Shown here in pieces: positions 51,274-62,943 of a stretch of DNA of 64,000 nucleotides. Below the pieces are notes generated by a model. That model worked only from the letters and a program-made list of their open reading frames with translations, did not search any database and was not told the origin of the DNA. Each line of letters starts with the position of its first letter. Position 1 is the stretch's first letter. The translations under genes were made by a program, and so were the position numbers. This stretch comes from Brachionus manjavacas (taxonomy: Eukaryota; Rotifera; Eurotatoria; Ploima; Brachionidae): NCBI GenBank assembly GCA_019054805.1, contig JAHQIY010000003.1, forward strand, positions 1,798,001 to 1,862,000, written 5' to 3'.

Positions 51274-53526
51274 CCGAACTCAATGAATTTTAATTCGCTT
51301 GTAACTTTGCTAATTAGCATATCCAAACTTGGTTTGCCATTTGCTACTTAAAGCCCTTTTTACAAAATATTAAAATTAATAATTCTTTTAAAAACATAAA
51401 TTAGAAAAAGACATTTATTAAAACTCAAGTAATTTTAAATAAGTTATGATAAATTAAAAATGACATTAGACTTTATATTTATCGAATGTATTTTAACAAA
51501 GAAGACTTAGAAAATATTTTAAATTCAATTTTATACTTTTTCACTAGACTTATTCATAATAATCAAAAAAATCTTTTAGAGGCTGAAAATTGAGTAAAAC
51601 TCGCTTAATTTTAAAATAATTTGATTTGTAGTTTAATTTATTATAATAGATAATAAATCAAATTTTACTAGTCACGTTAACAATCTAAAAGCTACTATTA
51701 ATAAAAAGCTTAACTCAATTAAGCAATTATTCTTTCTTTCGAAACCAGTCTTTCTTTCAATCATTATTCTTTAAAACGTTCATCTTGCCCCACTTTGATT
51801 ATTGTTTATCACTAACCATCTATTTCTCCAAACCTGCTATTCAATCTCTATCCAATTCATATTATATTTCGCTTTTCAAATTGATTCACTTCAAAGCCCA
51901 AGTTAATTATCCTTATGATTTCAATACAATAAATAATAATCTTGAAATTCTAGGTCTTTACGGATTTCAACATTGGCTGATCATTAAGCTTTGCTGTTTT
52001 TCTTATAAGATTTTAAAGAACCCAGAATCGCCTCTTCCACTTAAAACTCAACTTATTGTGAACGAATCACTTAACAAACCATATAATTTAAGAAACAGCA
52101 ATAAGTTTTATACTCCAGGTAGATAGGGTTCAACTCTTTTGGTGAATTAACATTTTCCTTCTATTTTTCTAAATTTATCAACTCTTTTACACTGAAATAT
52201 CTAGATTTAAATTTATCTCTTTTTAGACAAGGAAAAATTAATAATGTAAATCTACACTTTATTGAGTTTATTCAAATGTTACCCAAATTTGACATCTATA
52301 ATACATCTATAATTTTCTCAATTATGTAAAATACAAAAAAAATAATAACCTAAAAAAACGTCCACATTCGACCTTTCATCTTCAGTCAAACTCATCAATT
52401 CATCCTCTAAATTTTTTTCATCGAGTTGTTTGATTTCTAATTTTTGAAAGTAATTAAAGTCTATATTTCTTTCTTTGCTTTTCTAGAAAAAAAGTAAAAT
52501 AAAAATTGCTAATATTTATCATCAAAAAGCTAAAATACCCCTTTTTGTTTTAGTTTAGGTCTATTTTGACCATTTATTATATGCTTATATTTTCTTTTAT
52601 ATGGCATCTTAAATGATTTGTCTAGTTATAGAATAAAGCACATTGAATTTAGATTTCTTAAGCTAAAAAACTATTTATTAGAAAAAGAGGCATTAAAAAA
52701 CTTATCATGCTCCCTAAGCATTCGTCTAAAAATTATCAAATTAAATCTACATTAATTTATGCTAATATTTAAATGTCGAGAAAAAGGTCTGTTAAAAGGT
52801 TAAAAGTTTAAAACTTTCATCGAATAATTTTTCATGTAAGAGTTATGAAAAATTATTTGATGAAATAAGTAGGACAAAAAAATAGGCTACTTTTTTTTAA
52901 TTAAAGATAAAATTTTTAACTTAATCATTATAATTTTTTCTATTTTGATAAAATATTTATCAATTTTTTATATATTTCTTTTTCAGATATATTTCTTTGC
53001 CAGACCAGAATTTTACAAAAAAAAAACTAATTGCAATTGTTAAAAAGTATTAACAAAAATTTTGTTATTTATTTTAAAATTCGAAAAATTTTAATAATTT
53101 TTTTTAGTTTTTATTTCGGTTCTCTTACAATTTTTTTTATTAAATTATTGTCATACTAAAAGAATAAATAAATCAGAATTTCAAAATTTCCTTTAATTTT
53201 TCATAAAGATCGATGGACTTTAAAAAAACTTCAGATTCTCTTCAAGAAAACTTGCAAATTTTTTTGAACATCAGAAATTCTTTAAATTCACATCACAAAA
53301 TTGGATCAACTTTGAAGTGAATTTGATGCGAATCAAAGTGTCTTCAAATTTATGTTAATTGGGTCGTAGAATTGTATCATTTGATTAAACAAGCTACATA
53401 ATCTTTCGTTTGTTGTCAATTTATTTTATTAATTATTCAGAAAATCCAATAAGATTTATAATCGAAATCGGCAACTAATAAATGTTCTTTAATATTAAGA
53501 TTGATGTTCTTTGACTTTTTTAAATT
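51274..53526. repeat. 2.3 kb direct repeat, right copy (B)
   Basis: The partner of the repeat at 43,650-45,946. It starts directly after the 3' end of the Ulp1-type LINE. Its first bases repeat a piece of CACTA-like coding sequence that in copy A is continuous with the neighbouring transposase, so copy A marks the original site. Confidence 0.85.
51740..52165 (+). pseudogene. Older LINE reverse-transcriptase C-terminal fragment in repeat copy B
   Basis: The 113-codon frame 51,785-52,126 begins MPHFDYCLSLTIYFSKPAIQ and continues with SNSYYISLFKL. It parallels LPHFDYCISILIYFPKRALQ in the nearby Ulp1-type LINE but is clearly diverged. It ends with the PYNLRNSNKF strand. It is an isolated 5'-truncated copy of a relative, and it is missing from the sister repeat at 43.65 kb. 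Confidence 0.7.
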
Positions 53527-53529
53527 AGC

Positions 53530-54785
53530 TTTATTTGATTCGGCTGTCAAGTATATTCCTTCGGTTGTTATAGTAAGATTCTTTTCACATTTATTATGAA
53601 AAAATTGATCAGTTAATTCAAATAAAAAGTTTGATCATGTAGAATATGCGATGTTATTACTAAAATTAAAGTTTTCTTTACGGATTAATAGAAATGGGCT
53701 TTCGCTAATAATAGTTTTATCTCAAATAAATGTTTTTGGAAAGTAAATACAATAAAAATAATTAATTTATTAAATGAATTAGTTATTTTGTTAACTCATT
53801 TTTAAACTCATATTTTTTTAGTTATTCATTTTTTTTCTGCTTCAATATATTGATGAAAAGAGAAAATTAGTTGACCATAAAAATCAATTATTTAACTAAT
53901 TAATTAATTAAAAAATGACTTTTTCTTTTAAAAATTCCTTTAATTGCAACAAAAGATCCTAAATGAAACCAATATTAATTAAAAAACAATAATTATAAAA
54001 AATTATTATTTATTATAAATTATTATAAAAATTATTATTAATTATAAATTAAATAACTTAAAATTAAATTTAATCCTTAAACCCATTGCTGAAAAAATTA
54101 CACACTACTAAAAATAAATTTTAAAAAATATTGATCTATTGGTAAGTTTTTTTTTCCAATTTATTTAAAAAATATTTATCGAAAATACAAAAAAAATCAT
54201 GAAAAACAAAATTTTATGAGTACAGTGTTTCAAAAATAAATAGTTTAATCGTACTACTTCATTAATTTTCTATAAAAAGTCACTCAATTGATTTTCTACG
54301 CCTTTGAATCTGCTTACTAACAAGATCGCTCATTCCTCACAATCGAACAAGATTTATACATTTTTTTGCAAACGCTAATTTTTTTAATTTAAAGCAAATC
54401 TAGTTAAACTATTTATGAATTTAAAATTAATAATTTTTTTACAAAATAAACCTTTCATATTGCCTGATCAATTGCGTTATTAGCATTTTATGTTGAAAGT
54501 TTTTTGTCCTATGTCAATAGTTTTAAAAACCTTTTTCGTTTTTATTTTTTTTAACCAAAAATTAAGAGATTCTAGGAGAAATTTAAATTTAATGATAAAG
54601 AACCTACGACATTACACCTTAGCCATTTAAACAATTTTAATCAATAGGCATGGTGAAAATTCAATGTTTAGCTGAGAGTTGGTTAAAAGTCAAAGTCAAG
54701 AAGTCAAAGGCAAGTCTGAACTTTAAATTTTATTTTTTTGAAGTCAAGTTAAAATTAAAATTTACATTTAAAAATATTTATTTTA
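53530..54785. other. AT-rich stretch, with AAGTCAA words near the end
   Basis: No open frame recognised. At 54,680-54,740 AAGTCAAAGTCAAGAAGTCA and further copies form a small word cluster beside the 3' end of the hAT remnant. It may be that element's subterminal region. Confidence 0.45.
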
Positions 54786-56529
54786 AATAAAGTTTAGTAC
54801 TCGAATTTTAATGTTTTCAAATTACATTTTATCATTGTTAATTTTTCCAAGTTATTTGGTGTTAATCTTGAACGATGAGGTCTTATGATATAGCCTAATG
54901 AAGAAAATAATCGTTCAACTGGACCTGATTTAGCCGGAATACCTAGAAATTTAATTGCCAACCGATACATTCCAGGAATAACAAATTTCATTTTTCTCCA
55001 AAAATCGTTTACATCTAGATCAGCATCGTACTCAATGTTTCATAATATTTATTTTCCTTCGCAAAACATTTATTTTGGCATGGATTTTTTAATTTTGCTT
55101 TAGAATAGCTAAAAAACTTTTTTCTCTTTGTTGGTGAGTTAAGAAGAGAAAAGGATACATAAGAATTTACACTAATTGTAAGAGCTGAAATTGGGATGTC
55201 TAATTGCATTGTTTGATCATTTTCATTGTTTTGACTTGGTTCATTTAAATTTTGATTAATTAGTTGCCATTCGTTTTTGATTAACTCTTTTAAACATGAA
55301 CGAAAATTGTCTGAATCAGTTTCAATCAAATTTATTGATTCAAGCCAATAAAAATTAAAACTAGGATCAAGGAAGGTTGCAATAAACCAGCAACAATCAT
55401 TAAAAATTCCAGATACAGGCAGATCATAAATATTTGAGAATATTCCGGCGAAACAATCATTTATCTCTTTTTTTAAATTTTCAAATAAGGTTTTTGAACA
55501 TTTGATATTAATTTTAAACACTTCAAGATTGTTTAAAAGTTGTAAAAGACTAGGAATTGCTAAACTAAGTGATGAATAAAATTCTCCTAAAATTGTAAAT
55601 TTTTAAAATTTAGCAAGTTAAAAAAATAATAGGAAATAAAAAATTAGAGTTTTTAAATATTCTTAAAATTTAAAGTCAAATTGAGACGCTATATTTTAAT
55701 TTTTTAGCGTTCCATGAACTAATTTTACTGGCGATTTTTTTTCATAATCTTTTAAATGACTTTAAAATAAAATAAAAAACAAGTCAACAGAATTATTTAA
55801 TAGAAAAAAAATTTTTATGTCAGATCAAACAACTTGAAAAATTTTAAAATTAAAGTTAATTACTTGACTTTAATATTTAAAAATACTTTAATATCACTTT
55901 TTTTTACCATTGTGCAGGTTTATTTGAAAATTTAATAAATTCTTTCTTAATAAAATCTAATTTTTTATCCAATTTTTTAAAATAGAAATTACCTTGGAGC
56001 AAATCTGTTAAATATTCGAAAGGTTCTAAGATGTTAATCAAATCAGCTAATTTGGTTATATCTTAATGTTTTACCATTAAATTACTCTCGTCGACTGATG
56101 ATAAAATGGCATTAAAATCTTATAATTTTTTATTTTAAGAATGGCTCTTAAAGTTTTTAATTCACTATTCCATCTCACTTCAATTGGCTTTGGTATCATA
56201 TTTTACTTTTTTTCTGATAAAAAGTCTGTAAATATCTTTTTTTGTCTCGATTTATTTCCTATCTTAAAGCATTTCACCAGAAGTCTTTTAGCGTTGTTGA
56301 ACCTTTTTAGACTTTTTTTGATAACAGACTGAAGAGAATGAGCAAAACATCTAAGATGAAGACCTTTAGTATTTGTGATGATAACTGACCGAATGAGTCC
56401 AAATTTATATTTCCTCTTCTCCATTTAGCGATTCCTCATCTTCAGAATCATCTGAATCAATTAATATTTGATTTGTGTCTGGCCCAATTTCGAAATCACC
56501 GTCTCCAACTTTTGAAATTAATAAAATAA

Positions 56530-58255
56530 TTATATTTTTTCAAATAAAATGCCAATCTTTAGTTTTAAAAATCTGTTAGTAAAATTTTTTCTTTATTTAT
56601 CCATAAATATTTTCACGATCTACAGCTTTCGCCTGTGCTAGTTTGATTTATTAAAAATTGCTCCTTGCTAAGACAAGAAAATTGGGAAATTAAAGAGAAA
56701 CACAAACTTGATATGTTTAACTTTGGCAATGAAAGATCATGGAAAACAAGTGTAAGTTTCTGTGTCTCATAGTAAATTTAAGAGCAAATTTTTCACCCAT
56801 CAAACAAGCACAGACGAAATCTATAAAAAGTTCTTTACTTTGCTAAAACATTTTTAAAAAAATTGTGTAAAATTGATTACATGAAAAATATAAATTTTTT
56901 TAGCTATAAGTCATGATCGTTATTTTTTAAAAAATAATGTTATAATTAATCATTATTTTAAAATCTGAATAAAACATTTATTCAAATTTAATCAATTAAT
57001 TATGGCTTAAAAAGAAAACATTCTAATTAGATTTTGGATCAATATAGAAATTATTTTAATATCGTTTAAGATAATTAATTATTTATTTAAAAAAAAATGT
57101 CTAAAAAAAATCCTTAAATCCTTTATTATCTTTTTTTATTGTATTAATTGAATTAGTTTAGTGCTGCTCGCAATCTTAAAATTTATTAGGCCTTGAATTA
57201 TAATTGCATGTTTAAAATTTAATTCAATGTGACAAATTATTTGACTAAAAAGTTAAAATTAACATAAATTTTTCCTTGAAAATCTATAAATATGGTTTTT
57301 ATAAATATGAATCTATAAATTTAAAAAAATATTCAAAGGCAACTTGAAGTTCTTGATCATGTTCAAATGATCAAAATGTAATTCATTTTAGTATTAAATA
57401 ATAATGATGAAATTAGCTTTTATTGATTATATTTAAATTAAACATAAGATGTTTACTGTTTTAATTAAAAAAAAACAACTTGTTTTTTAATTGATTTTTG
57501 ATTGATTTTTCTAAATTCTAAATTTTGAAAAATAAAAAGACAAATTTAAAATCCACAAAAAGGTTTACAAATTGTGACTTAAAATGATATTTAAATATTA
57601 ATTAAAATATGATTCGACAAAACAAAGTTAAATTTTTAATTGCAAAATTTCAAAATATCGATTAAGATTTTACTTTTACTTCAGACAAAAATTTATATAA
57701 TTTTCTATTTAATTAAAGATTAAACAATTTATGTTTAATTAAGTTTATTCATTTATTATTAAAAAAAAATGATTAATAATACCATTTATTAAACTCAAAA
57801 ACTAAAGATTTTGATTTTGTTCATGAATTTAAATTTGCCATATTCAAAATGATATAAAGAATAGAAAAAAATTGAATCACTTTTTTTCTAAAGGTTTAAA
57901 CTAAATTCTGTAAAAGCAACATAATTCAACATTCAAAGTTTTATCAAATATCAAGGTCTGCTAAATTTGCAGATTTCAGCAGATATTAAATTTCAATAAA
58001 ATCGAGTGTAGTACATTTAGCAGATATTTTGCACATCAGACTTTTATAATTGATGCAATTTTGAATGTTGCAACATTCTGTATTTAAATATTAATTTTAA
58101 ACTTTTAGAAAAAAATTAATTCAATTTTTATACACTTTGTTTTGTTCTTTTGTACTGAACTTCACAAAACGACTTGTTTTGAGACTTTTAACTTTTAAAA
58201 ATTTCTAATTAATAATGTAGATTCAGACTTAATTCATGTTAATTGTTTTTCTTCA
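56530..58255. other. 1.7 kb AT-rich gap inside the hAT gene (intron or insertion)
   Basis: There is no coding sequence. It contains the second copy of the dispersed repeat (57,340-57,740). It could be a spliced intron, since GT and AG borders fit, or an inserted non-autonomous element. Confidence 0.45.
57340..57740 (-). repeat. Dispersed repeat, copy 2
   Basis: This is the inverted counterpart of 16,280-16,699. Shared blocks include TCTGAAGTAAAA, TATTTTGAAATTTTGCAAT and GAACTTCAAGTT in the same order. Confidence 0.45.
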
Positions 58256-59112
58256 TTTTTACAAACCTAGATCTTTGAGTTTTCCGAACTTAGCCATATT
58301 TTCTCCATTGTCAGTTACTATTTTTACAACTTTTTTTCTTAAAAAACAAATTATTATTTATGTAGCGATATTTTCAAAAAGCAAACTTAATGTCAAAAAA
58401 GGCTAAAACGTTGTCCATTTCAGTTTTAATCTTTTAACCGGTAATTGAACCGTTTATGTGTCTACAAGCTAAAAACAATACTTTTAAACTCAAACAATTC
58501 GTCTACGAAATGACATGTCACTCCAATGAAGGATAGAAGCCTACGATCACTCCATATATCGACTGTTAATGACAAGTATTCAATACTTTTTAATGTTTCA
58601 CATATGCACGATAACATTAACAAATTAACATTCTTTTGATTGGATATTAGGCCTCTCCTTGTGATAGGTATCCATTTTGGGCAAACAACATTCATAAAAA
58701 TACGAAATCCTTTAATTTTTTTGAAAAAATTAGAAAAAAAAATGAGATTAAATTAAATTCAATTTAACTTTCTATAATTTCTACCTAATTTCAAAATCTA
58801 TATTTTTAGAATTGCATTTTTTATAAAATCAAGCATTCACAAAGAAATATATTTAATTTTAAGAAAACTAGACATGAAATTGGTATGTTCATTTTTGGTT
58901 TATAAAAATTTTAAATACAATTTTGAAAATGCTTTGAAAATATGCAATGGTTGAGATATTTTAATTTAGAAATATTTGGAGAAATTTTTAAAATGTCGAG
59001 CTATTGAAATTAAATTTAGTGTTTCAAACATGGAATATTTTGTTTTAGCAAATTTTTAGAGAAAAATAATTAAATTGTACTACTTTACTCTACTTTTACT
59101 TTAACTAATTAA

Positions 59113-59178
59113 AAATATTGACCATCGGGTTAATTTTCCTGTCATTTTTTTAATGTTCTTAAGCCAAACAAGCGTTGA
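59113..59178 (-). pseudogene. Gypsy RNase H, second part (other side of the MULE)
   Basis: LFGLRTLKKMTGKLTRWSIF completes the RNase H strand begun at 61,428. After SIFL the frame is lost and the Gypsy sequence ends. Confidence 0.7.
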
Positions 59179-59179
59179 G

Positions 59180-61427
59180 GGCACTAAATCGTTTCATAAT
59201 GAATCTTCTCATACTGTGTTTAAATTTTCATAGTGAATTCAATTTCATAGTCACTATCATTTCATTGTGAATTTTTTAATAGTGTATTATTTCATAGTGT
59301 ATTTTTATTTGATATATACATCGAAACCATAGTTTTTCATAGTTTGTCATTAAAAAACATAAATTTAAGAATGATAAAAAATTTCCTTAATGAAAATAAA
59401 GCGAGGAATACTCCTAGGCGATTAAGAAGTGGAACTATTTTAAGTAAAATTTCATCTGTAGTTTCTGAAATAAATAATACTAATGTTGAAACATGTGAGG
59501 CTACTACAAGTAAAAATTCTGAGGTTGATGAAATATTTGAATGCGTTGATGATGATATTGAAGACGATGATGATAATGACGAGGATGATGAAATTGTCGA
59601 GGATGATGATAAGGACGAGGATGGTGAATATTACGACGAAAACAATATAAATGAAACTGTTTTTCATTTTCATTTTCTTGAACCAAATTTTGAGCCACTT
59701 GTTATATTAAAAACAATAAGAGGTCACCCGAAGTTTAGTTATCAAGGCTTTTTTTATACGATTGATTAAAGGGGTAAAAATAATATAAGATGGAAATGTG
59801 AAAAAACTGGAACCAAGACACAAGTTAAATGTCTAGGTAAAGCACACACTGGTTCATTATTAAATGGTCCTGTTACAGCAACTCGTGAACATAATCATAT
59901 TCCAGTGCCTGAAAAAGAAGACTGTATTTTGGCAGTACAAGCAATGCTTGAAAAAGCTTCTATTACAAATGAAAGACCTAGAACGCTAATCAAACGTCAT
60001 CAACTTGAAATTTCAAATGAATCGGCGCCATATATGCCACGCACTAATCAAATACGTCAACGTATGAATAGAAGACGACAAAAAGTTTCAGGTTATTTAT
60101 TGATCAAAATTTTATTTATATGATGATTTATAATTTAAAATATAATATAGGCAATGCTGTTAATGCAAAAACAATTGAAGAAATAAACATTCCTTCTGAA
60201 CTAAAAATAACTTATAATGGAGAAGAGTTTTTATTGGCAGACAGTGGTCTAAATGATCCAGAACGGATTATAGTTTTAGCTACTAAAGCAAATATTAAAC
60301 GTCTAAATGAAAAAGTTGATTGTTGGCATGTCAACGGAACTTTTGCCGTTTGTCCTGATTTATTTTACCAATTGTATACTATAAACGGCGTGATAAATGG
60401 AAAAAATTTACCATTCATTTACGCTTTATTACCAGGCAAAAGTGAAATTATTTATTTAAAACTTTTCAAATTAATTGGAAATTTTTAAAACGTCCAAAAT
60501 ATATTATGTCATATTTTGAACTTGCTGAATTAAAAGCACTAAGTTCAACATTTAAAGATATTAAAATAGATGGGTGTTTTTTCCATTATTCTCAAAACTT
60601 ATGGAAAAATATGCAAAAAAAACATTTAAGTACTTTATATGCCACTGATAAGGAAGTACGTTTAGCTTTTAAGCGTTTGAAATGTTTAGCATTCATTAAG
60701 CCAAATGATGTTATTTATGCTTTTAAATTATTAAAAAAAATTTGTCCATCTAAGTTCAATGAAATGCATTTTAATTTTGAAACTTATTATATTGGCAATT
60801 TAAAAAAAAATAGTTTAACAATAAGAAAAGTTCCATCATTTCCAATTTTATCATGCAATTGTCATGATAAAGTATTAGATGGTCGCCAGCGTACAAATAA
60901 TACATTGGAAGCGTGGCATTTAGCTTTTGAAAATGATGTCGGTAAACACCCAACTGTAAATAAGTTAGTAGAGCAATTTAGACTCGAACAAAAAAATACT
61001 GACATTTTATATACTCAGTTAATGGCAGGAGATCAATATGAGAAAACTTTTAATTCTAAATTAAAAGAAAAAAAGATCAAAAATATTGTCGACAGATCAT
61101 ATTGTATATCAAATGATTCAAGCATATAAGAATATCTAGACTCGCTAAGTGCTGTAGTTTAAATTTTTTTTGACGCAACTTTTTTTTTTGACATTTTTTT
61201 TAAACGGAAATTATATCTTTTTATCAATTAATTAATAAATTAGCTTTTTTTTCTTCTTAATTAATTTTTACATAAACGTGTTTTACGGACACTATGAAAA
61301 AAAAACACTATGAATAAATCACACTATGAAATGAATAATCACTATTAAATGATATACACTATGAAATCATCTCTCACTATGAAATATATGCACTATGAAA
61401 AAACTCACTATGAAATGATAAAGTCCC
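59180..61427 (+). mobile_element. FLYWCH-MULE transposon with CATAGTG word ends and 8 bp target duplication
   Basis: GCGTTGAG flanks both ends (59,172-59,179 and 61,428-61,435). The left end reads GGCACTAAATCGTTTCATAA and the right end, reversed, GGGACTTTATCATTTCATAG. Internal to each end is an array of CATAGTG/CACTATG words: TTCATAGTGAAT, TCATAGTCACTA and others at 59,200-59,345, and CACTATGAA about nine times at 61,288-61,415. The insertion split a Gypsy RNase H gene, and removing it rejoins the frame, which proves the borders to within a base or two. Length is 2,248 bp. Confidence 0.88.
59371..61129 (+). pseudogene. FLYWCH-MULE transposase, catalytic aspartates replaced
   Basis: From ATG 59,371: RRLRSGTILS motif, a D/E-only stretch, and a FLYWCH finger (ILKTIRGHPKFSYQGFFY, a stop at 59,767, then IRWKCEKTG...REHNHIP). 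A second set of frames gives PRTNQIRQRMNRRR, then the 122-codon block 60,120-60,488 with GLNDPERIIVLAT, CWHVNGTFAVCPDLFYQLY, and 60,506-61,129 with YFELAELKAL, GCFFHYSQNLWKNMQ, RTNNTLEAWHLAF. MULE transposases normally have W-x-x-DGTF and DFExA; here the first D is N and the second is Y. At least two stops also break the frame. The copy cannot cut DNA. Confidence 0.8.
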
Positions 61428-61930
61428 GCGTTGAGTGGTCTGTTATAACTGTAAATTTTATTCCATACAGGTACTTTCTGAATTGTGTTATACCATAGAT
61501 AACTGCTAAACATTCTTTTTATGAAATACCGTATTTTATTTCTGTTTTTGAGAGTGTTCGTAAAGCACAAGCAACCATGAATTCCTCTCCGTTATCATCT
61601 TTTTGAGTTAATATTGCTCCAAGTGCGTATCCAGAAGCATCGACATAGAGTCTATATTTGGAATTAATTATTTATTTATTAATTATTGGTATTCTTAATA
61701 TTGGATATGACGAACATTTTTTCTTAAGCATTTTAAAAGCTTCTTCACATTCACTACTCCATTCAAATACTGAATCTTTTGCACACAAAGCATAAAGTGG
61801 ATGAGCAATTTTTGAATTATCCTTAATAAAGCGTCGATAAAAATTAGGTAGTCCAAGAAAACTTTGTAGTTCCTATATATTTTTAGTCGAGCTCTTTCAA
61901 CAATTGCACTGATTTTTTCAGGGTCCATTT
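61428..61930 (-). pseudogene. Gypsy RT end and RNase H, first part
   Basis: The 77-codon block 61,928-61,695 starts MDPEKISAIVERARLK and leads to a G-L-P-N-F-Y-R-R-F-I-type stretch in another frame. From 61,665 the minus strand gives LYVDASGYALGAILTQ (first D), EIKYGIS-stop-KECLAVIYGI (E) and FTVITDHSTR (second D). It is interrupted at 61,428 by the MULE. The continuation LFGLRTLKKMTGKLTRW lies at 59,178-59,128. Confidence 0.75.
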
Positions 61931-62002
61931 TAACTTGATTGTGGGATACAATATGACCAAGTACTTTAATTTCATTTGCAAACCACCTACATTTAGTTGG
62001 GT

Positions 62003-62482
62003 TTATTTTAAATTTGCCTCTTTTAATTTTTTACAAACTTGTCTTATGTGAGAAAGTTGTTCGTGAAAGGTTTTTGAATGTATAGTGATATCATCCTCAT
62101 AAACTTCAACGAAAGGAAGGTCACCTAGGGTCATCTGCATAATCCTACAGAAGTCTGTTGGGGAATTCTTTAAGCCAAAAGGTAGTCTTAAAAATTCAAA
62201 ATGACCATCTGGAGTGGAAAAAGCAGTTTTATGAATTGAACTTTCATCCATTTTTACTTGCCAGTAGCCTGACTTTAAATCAAGTGCAGTAAACCAATTC
62301 GAATCCCTCATTCTATCAATTACATTTGTATTATTTGGAAGTGGCCATCTTTCTGTTAAAGTGTTTTCGTTTAACTTTCTATAATCTATACAAATTCGTT
62401 TATTACCGTCTTTTTTTGGAACAACAATTACAGGAGACGACCAAGCCGATTCAGATGTTCGAATGATTCCAGCTTTTATCAT
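62003..62482 (-). CDS. Gypsy reverse transcriptase (partial)
   Basis: A 159-codon block opens with MIKAGIIRTSESAWSSPVIV and continues with VPKKDGNKRICIDYRKLNE, motif A WFTALDLKSGYWQV, FEFLRLPFGLKNSPTDFCR and motif C FVEVYEDDITIHS. Both catalytic aspartate motifs are present (Y-E-D-D rather than Y/F-x-DD with V/L). The frame is interrupted at both ends by stops: upstream PPIYKRPYRMSENER near 62,530 and downstream in the connection region. This is a moderately decayed copy. Confidence 0.8.
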   Translation of the reverse strand: MIKAGIIRTSESAWSSPVIVVPKKDGNKRICIDYRKLNENTLTERWPLPNNTNVIDRMRDSNWFTALDLKSGYWQVKMDESSIHKTAFSTPDGHFEFLRLPFGLKNSPTDFCRIMQMTLGDLPFVEVYEDDITIHSKTFHEQLSHIRQVCKKLKEANLK

Positions 62483-62943
62483 TTTACTGATTTCGGTTCT
62501 TAAAAATTAGCGTTCGTTTTCTGACATTCTATATGGTCGTTTATAAATAGGAGGTACATTTTCATCAATCAACCTGATTGCGTGTTTATACACCTCACAG
62601 CTACCGAATTCTTCTATAGAATTGGCAAATAAACATTTTGCTTCGGTTAGAATTTTATCGAAAGCTTTTTGCTGATTGAATGATAAAGGACTTAGCGGGT
62701 TGACTTATATGATTTGTTTTCCCAAAAATAATCATCTGAGGTTTCTGGATTGACATCAGATAGAAAAATATCAAAAATATTTTCTTCTTTATTATTTTCG
62801 CTATTTTCTAATTTAAAATCTGAGTCAGAAAATTTTATTAGTCCTTAGGATGGAAAAATTCCTGAATTTGTTTTTTGAAACCAATCTAGACCTAACAAAA
62901 CATCATGGTCTTCATGATCGAAAACAATAAATTCGATTAAACA

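Larger units (their letters stand above)
54790..58735 (-). pseudogene. hAT transposase gene, decayed, with probable introns
   Basis: Minus-strand pieces occur in the right order: YLSLTVDIWSDRRLLSFIGV (58,695-58,462), KIVTDNGENMAKFGKLKDLG with the catalytic-type D (58,330-58,261), GDGDFEIGPDTNQ and an acidic stretch (56,511-56,430), LRCFAHSLQSVIKKSL (56,350), IEVRWNSELKTL (56,170), LADLINILEPFEYLTDLLQG (56,060-55,993), GEFYSSLSLAIPSL (55,586 on), FIATFLDPSFNFYWL (55,380), and the dimerisation tail FWRKMKFVIPGM...IPAKSGPVERLFSSLG (54,991-54,790). Two gaps (58,266-56,512 and 55,992-55,587) start GT and end AG on the sense strand and restore the frame. A shift near 55,015 and stops show decay. 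There is no evidence of host domestication. Confidence 0.7.

Noticed and set aside
59452-59698. Minus-strand frames rich in I/V or H/R opposite the MULE acidic stretch
   Set aside because: They are the complement of GAT/GAG-rich codons for the D/E stretch on the plus strand.
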